Source: Anaerolineales bacterium (GTDB lineage: Bacteria > Chloroflexota > Anaerolineae > Anaerolineales > Villigracilaceae). Taken from it: a stretch of 64,000 nucleotides of DNA. The position numbers and the translations under genes are program-made. The notes under the pieces were generated by a model. The model was not told the origin of the DNA and did no database searches. It worked only from the letters and a program-made list of their open reading frames with translations. The stretch spans positions 1-64,000 of the forward strand of contig JACKAV010000010.1 in assembly GCA_020634895.1 (NCBI GenBank), read 5' to 3'. Positions 8,747-17,647 of this stretch are shown here, piece by piece. Numbering within the stretch: the first letter of the stretch is position 1; the number at the start of each line of letters is the position of its first letter.

Positions 8747-10069
8747 TTATCCAAACAGCCTGCCCAGTCCCTTACCGCCCGTCTTTTGGATCATCTTCAT
8801 CATTTTCTGCGCCTCGCGGAATTGCTTAATGAGGCGGTTCACATCCTGCACTTCCATGCCCGAGCCTGCTGCAATGCGTCGGCGGCGGGAAGCGTTCAAA
8901 ATGTCCGGGTTGCGGCGTTCTTTCAGCGTCATCGAATTGATGATGGCTTCCGATTGTTTGAACTGCTGCTCGACCAGCGTCGGGTCTACGCCGCGCGCCG
9001 CCTGTCCCATCTGACCGGGCAGCATATCCATGATCTGGGAAAGGGGTCCCATTTTTTTCATTTGGTTCATCTGTTCGAGCCAGTCTTCGAGCGAGAAATT
9101 GCCCTTCATCATTTTTTGGGCTTGCTTCTCAGCGGTCTCTGCGTCGTAGGCAGCTTCAGCTTTTTCGATCAAGCCGATGAGGTCGCCCATACCCAAAATT
9201 CGGGAGGACAAACGCCCCGGGTCGAAACTTTCAAGCGCGTCCAACTTCTCGCCTGTACCGATGAACTTGATTGGAACACCCGTCACAGAGCGAATGGAAA
9301 TCGCGGCGCCGCCGCGCGAGTCGCCGTCCATTTTGGTGAGGACGAGTCCGGTTAGACCGATCGCATCCTTGAAACCCTGCGCGATGTTCAACGCTTCCTG
9401 ACCGATCATGGAATCGATGACGAGCAATGTATCCACCGGGTTGACGTTGCCGGCGATGGCTTTTAGCTCATCCATCAACTCCGCATCCATCTGGGACCGA
9501 CCGGCTGTATCCACCAACACCAGGGTGTAGCCGCCCTTTTCGGCTTTATCCAGTGCGCGCTTTGCAAGCTGCGGCGGCGTAATGGACGTATCCGCTTCCA
9601 CCTCAACGCCAACGCGCTCGCCAAGCTGCTGCAATTGTTTGACAGCCGCCGGGCGGTATGGGTCGCCCGCCACCATCAGAATGCGCTCGCCCTTGGATTT
9701 AAGCAAACGCGCCAATTTACCAGTGACCGTCGTCTTGCCCGCACCTTGCAAACCGACCATCATCACCACACGCGGCTTCGGTCCGGTCAGGTTCAACGGC
9801 GCCGGTTCACCCAGAGTTGCGACCAGTTCTTCATTAACGATCTTGATGATCTGCTGACCGGGATTCAGCGCCTTGGAAACCTCCGCGCCGACGGCTCGTT
9901 CGCGGACCTTGGCAATGAACGATTTGACCACGCTGAAATGCACGTCCGCTTCGAGCAGGGCGAGGCGCACTTCGCGCATGGCGGCATCGACATCCGCTTC
10001 GGAGAGTTTTCCGCGTTTGCGGAGTTGGTCGAATATTTGGTTTAGGCGTCCGGTGAGAGTTTCAAACAT
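8747..10069 (-). CDS. ffh: Signal recognition particle GTPase Ffh (SRP54)
   Basis: 440 aa, the usual length. The N domain occupies about residues 1-90. The G domain carries the P-loop GLQGAGKTT (about 110), DTAGRSQMD and TKMDGDSRGG. The methionine-rich M domain binds SRP RNA and signal sequences and ends in a Gly/Lys-rich tail. Ffh targets nascent membrane and secreted proteins to the FtsY/Sec machinery. The gene stands alone, convergent with pbpC eight bases away. No 4.5S RNA gene was identified in the window. Confidence 0.97.
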   Translation of the reverse strand: MFETLTGRLNQIFDQLRKRGKLSEADVDAAMREVRLALLEADVHFSVVKSFIAKVRERAVGAEVSKALNPGQQIIKIVNEELVATLGEPAPLNLTGPKPRVVMMVGLQGAGKTTVTGKLARLLKSKGERILMVAGDPYRPAAVKQLQQLGERVGVEVEADTSITPPQLAKRALDKAEKGGYTLVLVDTAGRSQMDAELMDELKAIAGNVNPVDTLLVIDSMIGQEALNIAQGFKDAIGLTGLVLTKMDGDSRGGAAISIRSVTGVPIKFIGTGEKLDALESFDPGRLSSRILGMGDLIGLIEKAEAAYDAETAEKQAQKMMKGNFSLEDWLEQMNQMKKMGPLSQIMDMLPGQMGQAARGVDPTLVEQQFKQSEAIINSMTLKERRNPDILNASRRRRIAAGSGMEVQDVNRLIKQFREAQKMMKMIQKTGGKGLGRLFG

Positions 10070-10333
10070 GAGAATTTATTTATTGCCAATGGAGCGGTTC
10101 AGAATGGCAGGAGTCCTTTTCAGTGTAGAAAAGGCATTTTAGCGCGTAGCAGGTTGAGGGTCAAGCAGGAGGCGGAATTTCTTCTTCGTCCCAGATACGG
10201 CAAAACTCCTGAACATCCCCAGGGTTTTAACAACGCACGTTAACAGGTCGGCAGGCAGATGTGCTATATAATCGGGCACATCATTCCCTGCACGCTTGGG
10301 GTTTTCTCGAACACCACATCAAAGGAGAAGAGA

Positions 10334-11701
10334 ATGGCAACGGAAGCAGTAGTTAATGATCGCAAGGAAATTTTTGGTTGGGCAATGTACGACTGGGCGA
10401 ACTCCGCCTTCAGCACCACCGTGGGAACCGTATTTTTAGGTCCGTATGTGGCGAGCCTGGCGAGAACCGCCGCTGAAGCCGCAGGGACATCCACAGTTTC
10501 ATTTTTGGGAATCCCGGTCGCGCCGGATTCATTCCTGCCGTACTGTATATCGTTTTCAGTGGGGATGCAGGTCCTGTTCCTGCCCATTCTCGGCGCCATT
10601 GCCGATTATTCTCATCTGCGAAAAGCGATGATGCGCCTCTTTGCGACCATCGGAGCGATCGCGACCATCCTGATGTTTTTCCTCACTGGAAGTTTTTGGT
10701 GGCTGGGCGGCGTATTGTTCATCATTGCAAATCTCACTTTCGGCGCTGCCATTGTTTTTTATAACGCCTACCTTCCCGACATCGCCAGCGAAGACGAACG
10801 AGACCGTGTTTCCTCCTACGGCTGGGCAATGGGATATTTGGGCGGCGGCATTCTGCTGGCGCTCAACCTGGCGTTCTATATTTTCAGCGACAAAATCGGC
10901 GTACCGGGCGACCTTGCCGTGCGAATCAACCTTGCATCGGCGGGCGTTTGGTGGCTGGGATTTTCGTTCTTTACATGGTCGCGTCTGCGCACACGGCATT
11001 CCGCACGAACCCTACCCTCCGGCGAGACGTATGCAAGCATCGGCTTCAAACAGCTCAGGAAAACCTTCAGCGAAGTACGTCACTTCCCTGAGACCATGAA
11101 ATTCCTGCTGGCATACTTCCTCTATAACGACGGCATCCAGACCGTAATTGCCGTCTCCGCGACATTTGCCGCCGCGCCGCTTCTCCAAGGCGGTTTGGAG
11201 CAGGATCAGACCACGCTGACAGCCGTCATTTTGATGATCCAATTCATGGCGTTCTTTGGCGCTCTGTTCTGGGGAAAACTCGCGGGCTGGATCGGCGCGA
11301 AAAATTCTGTGATCGTCAGCCTCGTGATTTGGTCGGCGGTTGTCGTTTATGCCTACGGCGGACTTAAAGGCGAAACCGTCACCACCCAATTCTTTATCCT
11401 CGGCGTATTCATCGCCCTCGTCATGGGCGGATCTCAGGCGATCAGCCGCAGTCTGTTCGCGCAGATGATCCCCAACGGCAAGGAAGCGGAATTCTTCGCC
11501 TTTTACGAGGTTAGCGAACGCGGAACCTCATGGATCGGACCGCTGGTCTTCGGTCTCGCCAACCAGCTCTTCAACAACCTGCGCGTCGGCATCCTCTCTT
11601 TGATCTTCTTCTTCATCGCAGGTTTGATCATTCTTCCGATCGTCAATGTGAACAAAGCCATTGAAGACGCCAAGAAGTACGACGCAAACGCAGTAAGTTA
11701 G
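10334..11701 (+). CDS. MFS transporter, UMF1/Atg22-like family
   Basis: 455 aa from ATG 10334, chosen because AAAGGAGAAGAG lies directly upstream; an in-frame ATG at 10259 has no such site. There are about 12 predicted membrane spans. The N-terminal EIFGWAMYDWANSAFSTTV is the hallmark of the UMF1 (vacuole effluxer Atg22-like) MFS family, which in bacteria is annotated as a permease of unknown substrate. A conserved GGSQAISRSLFAQMIP loop lies in the second half. A strong bidirectional terminator follows. A TATAAT occurs at 10267-10272 but its -35 spacing is poor. Confidence 0.88.
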   Translation: MATEAVVNDRKEIFGWAMYDWANSAFSTTVGTVFLGPYVASLARTAAEAAGTSTVSFLGIPVAPDSFLPYCISFSVGMQVLFLPILGAIADYSHLRKAMMRLFATIGAIATILMFFLTGSFWWLGGVLFIIANLTFGAAIVFYNAYLPDIASEDERDRVSSYGWAMGYLGGGILLALNLAFYIFSDKIGVPGDLAVRINLASAGVWWLGFSFFTWSRLRTRHSARTLPSGETYASIGFKQLRKTFSEVRHFPETMKFLLAYFLYNDGIQTVIAVSATFAAAPLLQGGLEQDQTTLTAVILMIQFMAFFGALFWGKLAGWIGAKNSVIVSLVIWSAVVVYAYGGLKGETVTTQFFILGVFIALVMGGSQAISRSLFAQMIPNGKEAEFFAFYEVSERGTSWIGPLVFGLANQLFNNLRVGILSLIFFFIAGLIILPIVNVNKAIEDAKKYDANAVS

Positions 11702-11715
11702 ATAATCCAAAACAG

Positions 11716-11748
11716 AAAAACGCTCTCCAAATCGGAGAGCGTTTTTCT
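11716..11748. terminator. Bidirectional terminator between convergent genes
   Basis: AAAAACGCTCTCC/GGAGAGCGTTTTT with a five-base loop. A and T tracts on both flanks allow termination of the MFS gene and of the convergent membrane protein gene. Confidence 0.9.
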
Positions 11749-12846
11749 TTAATCCATATGTTTCTTCTTCAAAACCAACAGCGGCGGAACTTTTACCTTC
11801 GGCACCCTGTCGCTTGACCACGGCGTTTTCGGCGCCATGACCAGACTGCACAAGATCAGAAGCGTGCTGTCATAGTTGACACGCCAACCGGCAAAATCCT
11901 TCCACGCCTGATTGCGGTCTGGTTTGAGCGGCAATCCCGCCTCTTCCAATTTCTTTATCAACTCGTCAAACTCTTCACGGCTTACACTGATGGGCGTTTC
12001 AGGGTAGGTCGGATGATGGGCATGGGGAATATCAAAATAATCCGTGACGCGATGCATACAAAGGAATCCCGCGCGGATGCATAACGCCGCGGACATTTCA
12101 TACGGGATATCCAGCGCAGACAAGGCAATCGCGGCGGAATCCAGAACCGCCCCGGCAGAAGTGACCCATGAATTCACCGCCCGCGGCGAGCGGAAGAAAA
12201 CGATCGCAGGCAAAGTAGTGTGACTCTCCTCCACGTCGGCAAACCATAATTCCCACGTCTTCCACAACTCTGCCAGTTTATCCAGCCCATGAATGCGGTG
12301 ATAACGGGTCAACATGTCATACGGATTGGGCGGACTTCCAGCGCGCACCTCCAGCATATTGACCGCCTGCTCGCGGCGCGAGAACGCGGAATACATTGTC
12401 GGCAAATAAGCAATCAGCAACGCCACCAGGATCAAACCCAGCATAGCTTCCGAAAAGACGAGGGTTGTCATCAGCGGACCTTCCACCGAAGAAAAGCCAA
12501 GCGTGAAAAGCGACGATCCGCTGAGCCGATGGTCAAAAAGAAAATCCCCGGCACCAAGCCCCCAATACATGAACGAATAACCAATCGCGATCAAAATGTA
12601 CCAGGTCGGCAAAAGCAGCATCAATGCAATCGGCGCGTAATATGCCATGATCGCATCTTTCCGTTCGTAGGTCTTTGCGAATTTCATAATAAATTCAAAG
12701 ATGTATCGCAGCATGCCAAAGAGCAAACGGTTCAAGTGACTACGCGCACTTCGCGGAAGAACGAAAGTCGAGACTGCGGAGAACAGAGTCAAAACCACGA
12801 TCCCCGCGCCCAGGATAAAACCTAGAGTATGAAGCAACATTTCCAT
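11749..12846 (-). CDS. Membrane protein with potassium-channel-like pore segment
   Basis: 365 aa. Hydrophobic segments fall near residues 7-30, 68-95 and 125-150. Between the last two sits SSLFTLGFSSVEG, which resembles the pore helix and selectivity filter of two-span potassium channels (T-x-G-F/Y). Residues about 165-300 are soluble and mostly helical, and this half may be a regulatory domain. I infer an ion-channel-like protein; the filter is not canonical, so the ion is unknown. On the minus strand TATTAT lies six bases before the ATG and no Shine-Dalgarno is seen, hinting at a leaderless message. Confidence 0.62.
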   Translation of the reverse strand: MEMLLHTLGFILGAGIVVLTLFSAVSTFVLPRSARSHLNRLLFGMLRYIFEFIMKFAKTYERKDAIMAYYAPIALMLLLPTWYILIAIGYSFMYWGLGAGDFLFDHRLSGSSLFTLGFSSVEGPLMTTLVFSEAMLGLILVALLIAYLPTMYSAFSRREQAVNMLEVRAGSPPNPYDMLTRYHRIHGLDKLAELWKTWELWFADVEESHTTLPAIVFFRSPRAVNSWVTSAGAVLDSAAIALSALDIPYEMSAALCIRAGFLCMHRVTDYFDIPHAHHPTYPETPISVSREEFDELIKKLEEAGLPLKPDRNQAWKDFAGWRVNYDSTLLILCSLVMAPKTPWSSDRVPKVKVPPLLVLKKKHMD

Positions 12847-12865
12847 ATGAGAATAATAACGCCCA

Positions 12866-12904
12866 AATTAAAAACAAGGCTCACCCATTTCAGGCAAGCC
12901 TTGT
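12866..12904 (-). terminator. Terminator of the thioredoxin-like gene
   Basis: ACAAGGCT/AGCCTTGT stem with a 15-base loop. On the minus strand it is followed by TTTTTAATTT. It lies 15 bases past the stop codon of the thioredoxin-like lipoprotein. Confidence 0.65.
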
Positions 12905-12919
12905 GTGATTCAAATTATT

Positions 12920-13498
12920 TTATTCAAGATGCTCATTGAACAAATTTCGAAAATCCGCTTCAGAGGTAAAACCGACAAGTTTCTTCAACACATTTCCGTT
13001 CGCGTCGAGCAGGTAAAACTCGGGCTGGTACACAAAACCAAGTTCACGCTGGAAGTTCGCGGTGTTCGGGTCGTCGGCATCGAGGTAACTAAATTTGATC
13101 CTGCCAAAATATTCTGCTTCGAGCCCATGAACCATGGGCGCCATTGCGCGGCAGACCGATCAGGTAAAGCGGAAAAATTCCACCAACTGCAAATCGCCGG
13201 AGGCAAGACTGACAGTGGCGGGATCGGTGGCTTCAAGATTGGGTCCGCGCGAAGTGGCGACTGGCAGAACGGCGGGAATTGTCGCCTCAATCTGCGGGAC
13301 GGCTGTTTCCACAGCCGGAGCGGCGCTTACGGTGGAAGTCGCTTCGGGTTGGAGGACTTCCGGAGGGGCAATTTCAGTAGGTGCGGCTGGAGCGCAGGAA
13401 ACTGCCAGAAACGCAGCGAGCAGGCTCAAGGTCAGCAATGAACCGCGTCTCTTCATCCCCAAAAGGGGGTCTGTTCGGTAAATTTGGCGGGAATTCAT
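12920..13498 (-). CDS. Thioredoxin-like lipoprotein with in-frame UGA, probable selenoprotein (UxxC)
   Basis: Read through one UGA (13160-13162), this is a 192-residue protein. The start at 13498 has AAAGGAG five bases upstream. A lipoprotein signal ends at LAVSC (C35), followed by an Ala/Pro/Thr-rich linker and then a thioredoxin fold. The fold begins LQLVEFFRFT, then UGA, then SVCRAMAP, and ends with a cis-Pro-type loop (YQPEFYLLDANGN). The UGA falls exactly where thioredoxins have the first Cys of CxxC, giving U113-S-V-C116. A seven-base perfect hairpin with a GUU loop starts 20 bases after the UGA, within the known bacterial SECIS window. Alternatives are a TGC-to-TGA sequencing error or a fresh nonsense mutation. 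The selA, selB, selC and selD genes are not in this window. Confidence 0.7.
13123..13139 (-). promoter_or_regulatory. Candidate bacterial SECIS hairpin
   Basis: On the minus strand GCCCAUG, loop GUU, CAUGGGC. The stem is seven perfect pairs and the loop begins 28 nt after the UGA codon, with G as its first base. Bacterial SECIS elements generally show a short apical loop with G in the first two positions about 16-37 nt from the UGA. It lies inside the coding sequence, as bacterial SECIS elements do. Confidence 0.6.
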
Positions 13499-13604
13499 AA
13501 AGTCTCCTTTTGTTGGGGTATTGATGGCAAAATTGCCGGGGTTCTTACCGCTTTTGGCGCTTTTTAATGTGAAATACGTCATCCTCAAAATCCGACGCTT
13601 TCCT

Positions 13605-13633
13605 TTGACGGCGCTGAATGACTACGCTATACT
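13605..13633 (+). promoter_or_regulatory. Sigma-70 promoter of the P5C dehydrogenase gene
   Basis: TTGACG (13605-13610), a 17-base spacer, and TATACT (13628-13633): five of six matches in each box with ideal spacing. The predicted start near 13640 gives a leader of about 35 nt ending in an AAAGGAG ribosome site. Confidence 0.75.
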
Positions 13634-13674
13634 TGATTTGCAATTTGTCTCACAATTTCAAAAGGAGAACTCCT

Positions 13675-15399
13675 ATGGCAAATTTCAAGTTAACGTACGC
13701 AACCATGTTCAACCCACCTGAGGAACTGCACACCGGTTTCGATAAGGCAGTGGCAAACCTCAAGGCGAACATGGGTCAGGAATACGGCATGCTCATCAAC
13801 GGTAAGGAAGTGTTCGCGGACGATAAATTCGACGATCACTCCCCCATCAATACCGATTGGACGCTTGCCAGAATGCAGAAAGGAAATGCCACACACGCCC
13901 AAATGGCGTTGGATGCGGCGCGCAAGGCGTTCCCCATGTGGAGCCACACCCCGTGGCAGCAGCGCGTTAAACTGCTGCGCAAGGCGGCTTCACTGATCGA
14001 AGACCGAATCTTCGAATTGGGCGCTGCCATGGCAATGGAGGTCGGCAAGAACCGCATGGAGTCTTTGGGCGATGTGCAGGAGACAGCCGACCTTATTTAT
14101 TATTCGTGCTATCAAATGGAAAAGAATAATGGCTACATCGTTGAAATGGGCAAAGACCCATTGGTGGGCTTCGATGCATCCAACGTTTCCGTCCTGCGTC
14201 CGTACGGCGTGTGGCTTGTGGTCTCCCCGTTCAACTTCCCGCACGCGTTGACAGGCGGACCTTCCGGCGCGGCGCTGGCAGCAGGCAACACCCTCGTCAT
14301 CAAACCCGCCACCGATACGGCGTGGATCGTGCGCCTGCTGGTGGACTGCTTCCGCGATGCGGGCATCCCCGACGGTGTGGTCAACTTCGTGACAGGACCC
14401 GGCTCGACTCTCGGTCAGGCTTTGGTCGACAGCCCCGAAGTGGACGGCGTCACCTTTACCGGTTCCTTCGATGTCGGCATGAAGATGTTCCAGGATTTCG
14501 GCAAGCGCAATTATGTGCGCCCGATCATCCTCGAACTCGGCGGCAAGAATCCTGCCATCGTCTCCCGCAACGCGGACCTCGAATACGCGACCCTCGGCAT
14601 CGTCCGCTCGGCTTTCGGCTTGCAGGGACAGAAATGCTCCGCCGCATCCCGCGTGATCGTGGAAGAACCTGTTTACGATGAACTGGTCGCCCGCCTCAAG
14701 GACATGACCGACAAACTCGTCCTCGGCGACCCGACCGATCGCACCACCTATAACGGACCCGTTATCAACAAGAGTTCATATCAGGACTTCAAAGACTTCA
14801 CCGAAGAGATCAGCCAGGGCGGCGGAAACTTCCTCACCGGCGGTCACGTCCGCACAGACGGCGACTACGGCAAGGGATTCTTCTGCGAAAGTACCTTCGT
14901 CACCGACCTGCCCTTCAGCCATCGCTTGTGGAAGCACGAAATGTTCCTGCCCATCACCACCATCGGCAAGGTTCAAAACCTCGACGAAGCCATGGCGATC
15001 GGCAACGACGTCAACTACGGCTTGACCGCGGGCTTCTACGGTTCACCCTCCGAGACCGAATGGTTCTTCGACAAGATCGAAGCTGGCGTGACCTACGCCA
15101 ACCGTCCGCAGGGCGCCACCACCGGCGCGTGGCCCGGCTTCCAACCCTTCGGCGGCTGGAAAGGTTCCGGCTCGAGCGGCAAGAATGCTGGCGGACACTA
15201 CTATCTGCCGCTCTACATGCACGAGCAGATCCGCACCTCCATCAAGCCCGCCAAGGCGGCTCCTGCCAAGAAAGCAGTTGCCAAGAAGACAGCCACCAAA
15301 AAAGTCGCTGCCAAGAAGATAGTGAAAAAGACTGTTGCAAAGAAACCGGTCAAGAAGGTTGTGAAGAAGACAACCAAGAAGACCGGCAAGAAGAAATAA
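13675..15399 (+). CDS. pruA: L-glutamate gamma-semialdehyde (P5C) dehydrogenase with Lys-rich tail
   Basis: Aldehyde dehydrogenase that oxidises glutamate gamma-semialdehyde to glutamate in proline catabolism. 574 aa from ATG 13675, preceded by AAAGGAGAACTCCT. Catalytic E287 (ELGGKN) and C321 (GQKCSAASR) are visible, and the N-terminal region matches P5CDH rather than general ALDH. The oddity is residues about 524-574: a Lys/Ala/Val-rich tail built of AKK, TKK and VKK units, like histone H1 or bacterial H1-like tails, which is absent from typical P5CDH. The tail is in frame and ends just before a strong terminator, so it looks genuine. No proline dehydrogenase gene lies nearby. I infer possible nucleic-acid or polyanion binding. 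Confidence 0.9.
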   Translation: MANFKLTYATMFNPPEELHTGFDKAVANLKANMGQEYGMLINGKEVFADDKFDDHSPINTDWTLARMQKGNATHAQMALDAARKAFPMWSHTPWQQRVKLLRKAASLIEDRIFELGAAMAMEVGKNRMESLGDVQETADLIYYSCYQMEKNNGYIVEMGKDPLVGFDASNVSVLRPYGVWLVVSPFNFPHALTGGPSGAALAAGNTLVIKPATDTAWIVRLLVDCFRDAGIPDGVVNFVTGPGSTLGQALVDSPEVDGVTFTGSFDVGMKMFQDFGKRNYVRPIILELGGKNPAIVSRNADLEYATLGIVRSAFGLQGQKCSAASRVIVEEPVYDELVARLKDMTDKLVLGDPTDRTTYNGPVINKSSYQDFKDFTEEISQGGGNFLTGGHVRTDGDYGKGFFCESTFVTDLPFSHRLWKHEMFLPITTIGKVQNLDEAMAIGNDVNYGLTAGFYGSPSETEWFFDKIEAGVTYANRPQGATTGAWPGFQPFGGWKGSGSSGKNAGGHYYLPLYMHEQIRTSIKPAKAAPAKKAVAKKTATKKVAAKKIVKKTVAKKPVKKVVKKTTKKTGKKK

Positions 15400-15406
15400 A
15401 TATCAC

Positions 15407-15438
15407 AAAAAATCCCCTGCAATTGCAGGGGATTTTTT
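15407..15438. terminator. Bidirectional terminator, pruA/uvrB
   Basis: AAAAAATCCCCTGCA is followed by TGCAGGGGATTTTTT as a near-continuous palindrome, with A and T tracts on both sides. It serves the convergent pruA and uvrB genes. Confidence 0.9.
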
Positions 15439-15440
15439 GT

Positions 15441-17480
15441 CTATTCTTCCTCGCCGGAGAGCAATTTAATCCGCTCCCAGGGTTTCAGGCTTTCATCTTC
15501 CGCCAGCAGACTCTTCAACTCGTATAACTCATCGCGCAAGGCAGCCGCTCGTTCGAACTCGAGGTTCTTGGCGGCGTCCTTCATCTGCTTTTCCATTTCG
15601 CGGACGATCTGCCGCAATTCATTGCGCGGCATCACTTCCTTGCCCTTGACCTTGTACTCACCTTTCGCCTCACCAACCGACATCGAAGACACTTCCTCGG
15701 TCAGATCGTGAATCGCCTTGGTGATGCTGAACGGAATAATGCCATGCTCTTCGTTGAACTTCGTCTGCTTGGCGCGGCGGCGAGTGGTCTCGTCGATGGC
15801 ACGCTTCATAGAATCGGTCATCCGGTCTGCGTACATGATGACGCGTCCGTTCACATTACGAGCCGCGCGCCCAATCGTCTGAATCAGCGCCGTATCCGAA
15901 CGCAGGAAACCTTCCTTATCCGCATCCAAAATAGCAACCAGCGACACTTCCGGCAGGTCCAAGCCTTCACGCAAAAGGTTGATGCCCACCAACACGTCGA
16001 AGTTACCGAGGCGCAGGTCACGCAGGATGCCAACCCGCTCCAGCGTCTCGACCTCCGAATGCAGGTACTGCACCTTGACGCCCAACTCAGACATATACTT
16101 CGTCAAGTCTTCTGCCATGCGTTTGGTTAACGTGGTGACGAGGATGCGCTCGCCTCTTTCCACCCGCTCCTTGATCTCTCCGACCAGATCATCGACCTGC
16201 CCCTTGACCGGTCTCACCACAACTTCGGGGTCCACCAATCCCGTCGGGCGGATGATCTGCTCGACGACCTGCTGCGCATTCTTCATCTCGAATTCCGCCG
16301 GTGTCGCGGACGTGTAGATCGTCGAACCCATTACTTTCTCAAATTCGTCAAACTTGAGCGGACGATTGTCCAACGCGGAAGGCAAACGGAAGCCATACTC
16401 GACCAACGTCTCCTTGCGGGCGCGGTCGCCGTTATACATGCCGCGAATCTGCGGAACGGTCATATGACTCTCGTCCAGCACCAGCAAATAATCACTTGGC
16501 AAAAAGTCGATCATCGTCCACGGGTGTGAGCCGGGCGCACGTCCATCCAAATGGCGGGAATAATTCTCAATGCCGGAGCAATATCCAACTTCCTTGAGCA
16601 TCTCCAGGTCATAGCGCGTCCGCTGCTCGATGCGCTGCGCCTCAAGGAACTTGCCTTCGCTTTTGAACAAGGCGAGGCGTTCTTCCAATTCCGCTTCGAT
16701 CTTCTGAATGGCATCCTTCAGGCGGTCTGCGTCTGTGAGAAATTGCTTCGCAGGGTAAATGGACACTTCGTTCGGCTCTTGCAAAATCTCGCCCGTCAAC
16801 GGATTGAACTGCATGATGCGTTCAACTTCATCGCCGAAGAAAGCGATCTTGTATCCCAATTTATCTTCATACGCCGGGACGATCTCCAGCGTATCGCCGC
16901 GCACACGGAAGGTGCCGGGTTTCAAATCCATGTCGTTGCGTTGATATTGACTTTCGATCAACTGACGCAGCAATGCATTGCGCCGATAGATCTCCCCCAC
17001 CTGCAGAGTGACCGTCCCTTTGCCGAATTCTTCCGGCGAACCCAAACCATATATACAAGACACCGAAGCGACGATGATCACATCACGGCGCGAGATCAGT
17101 GCCGTTGTCGCAGCAAGGCGCAGACGTTCGATCTCTTCGTTGATCTGGGTCTCTTTTTCGATAAAAAGGTCGTGCCGCGGAACGTAGGCTTCCGGCTGGT
17201 AGTAATCGTAGTAGGAAACAAAATAAGAAACCGCATTTTCAGGAAAGAACTCTTTGAACTCAGCATACAACTGCGCTGCAAGCGTCTTATTGTGCGCCAT
17301 GATAAGCGCCGGTTTCTGCAATTCCTGAATGACGGAGGCAATGGTGAAGGTTTTGCCTGTACCCGTCGCACCGAGCAGAACCTGATGCTTGAGTCCTTTG
17401 TTCACGCCATCCACAAGTCCGCGGATGGCTTCGGGCTGGTCGCCCATCGGTTGAAAAGGAGCGTGAAGTTTGAAATCCAT
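15441..17480 (-). CDS. uvrB: Excinuclease ABC subunit UvrB
   Basis: Helicase-like damage-verification subunit of nucleotide excision repair. 679 aa, the normal size. Seen are the Walker A GATGTGKTF (about residues 38-46), the beta-hairpin YYDYYQPEAYVP that inserts into DNA, the DESH box LDESHMTVPQ, helicase motif VI IQTIGRAARN, and a C-terminal UVR motif (REMEKQMKDAAKNLEFERAA) that contacts UvrC. The partner mfd lies in the same window, also on the minus strand. The gene appears monocistronic. Confidence 0.98.
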   Translation of the reverse strand: MDFKLHAPFQPMGDQPEAIRGLVDGVNKGLKHQVLLGATGTGKTFTIASVIQELQKPALIMAHNKTLAAQLYAEFKEFFPENAVSYFVSYYDYYQPEAYVPRHDLFIEKETQINEEIERLRLAATTALISRRDVIIVASVSCIYGLGSPEEFGKGTVTLQVGEIYRRNALLRQLIESQYQRNDMDLKPGTFRVRGDTLEIVPAYEDKLGYKIAFFGDEVERIMQFNPLTGEILQEPNEVSIYPAKQFLTDADRLKDAIQKIEAELEERLALFKSEGKFLEAQRIEQRTRYDLEMLKEVGYCSGIENYSRHLDGRAPGSHPWTMIDFLPSDYLLVLDESHMTVPQIRGMYNGDRARKETLVEYGFRLPSALDNRPLKFDEFEKVMGSTIYTSATPAEFEMKNAQQVVEQIIRPTGLVDPEVVVRPVKGQVDDLVGEIKERVERGERILVTTLTKRMAEDLTKYMSELGVKVQYLHSEVETLERVGILRDLRLGNFDVLVGINLLREGLDLPEVSLVAILDADKEGFLRSDTALIQTIGRAARNVNGRVIMYADRMTDSMKRAIDETTRRRAKQTKFNEEHGIIPFSITKAIHDLTEEVSSMSVGEAKGEYKVKGKEVMPRNELRQIVREMEKQMKDAAKNLEFERAAALRDELYELKSLLAEDESLKPWERIKLLSGEEE

Positions 17481-17647
17481 AGGTTATCTTCTCACATATA
17501 AAAGGGGAACGAGTGTTCTATTTTACACCCAAATATCGACCATCAAGGAAACCTGTTTTCAAGGTTTCACATTGCAGCAGAAGCATTGGTAAATCAGAGT
17601 ATACTTTTTTGATATTGGGTCTTTGCCTTGACAGAAAGTTGAACCAA

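Noticed and set aside
12920..13144. Separate 74-codon gene for the C-terminal half of the thioredoxin-like protein
   Set aside because: It would start in the middle of the thioredoxin fold after the active site, has no Shine-Dalgarno, and is in the same frame as the upstream part across the UGA.
13160..13162. UGA read as Trp (alternative genetic code)
   Set aside because: Several genes in the window end in TGA at sensible positions (for example the sigma factor), so UGA is normally a stop here.
15243..15396. Repetitive Lys-codon stretch as a CRISPR or satellite repeat
   Set aside because: The units are irregular, in frame with pruA, and have no spacers.
16551..17501. 316-codon antisense frame over uvrB
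   Set aside because: A shadow of the conserved UvrB core.
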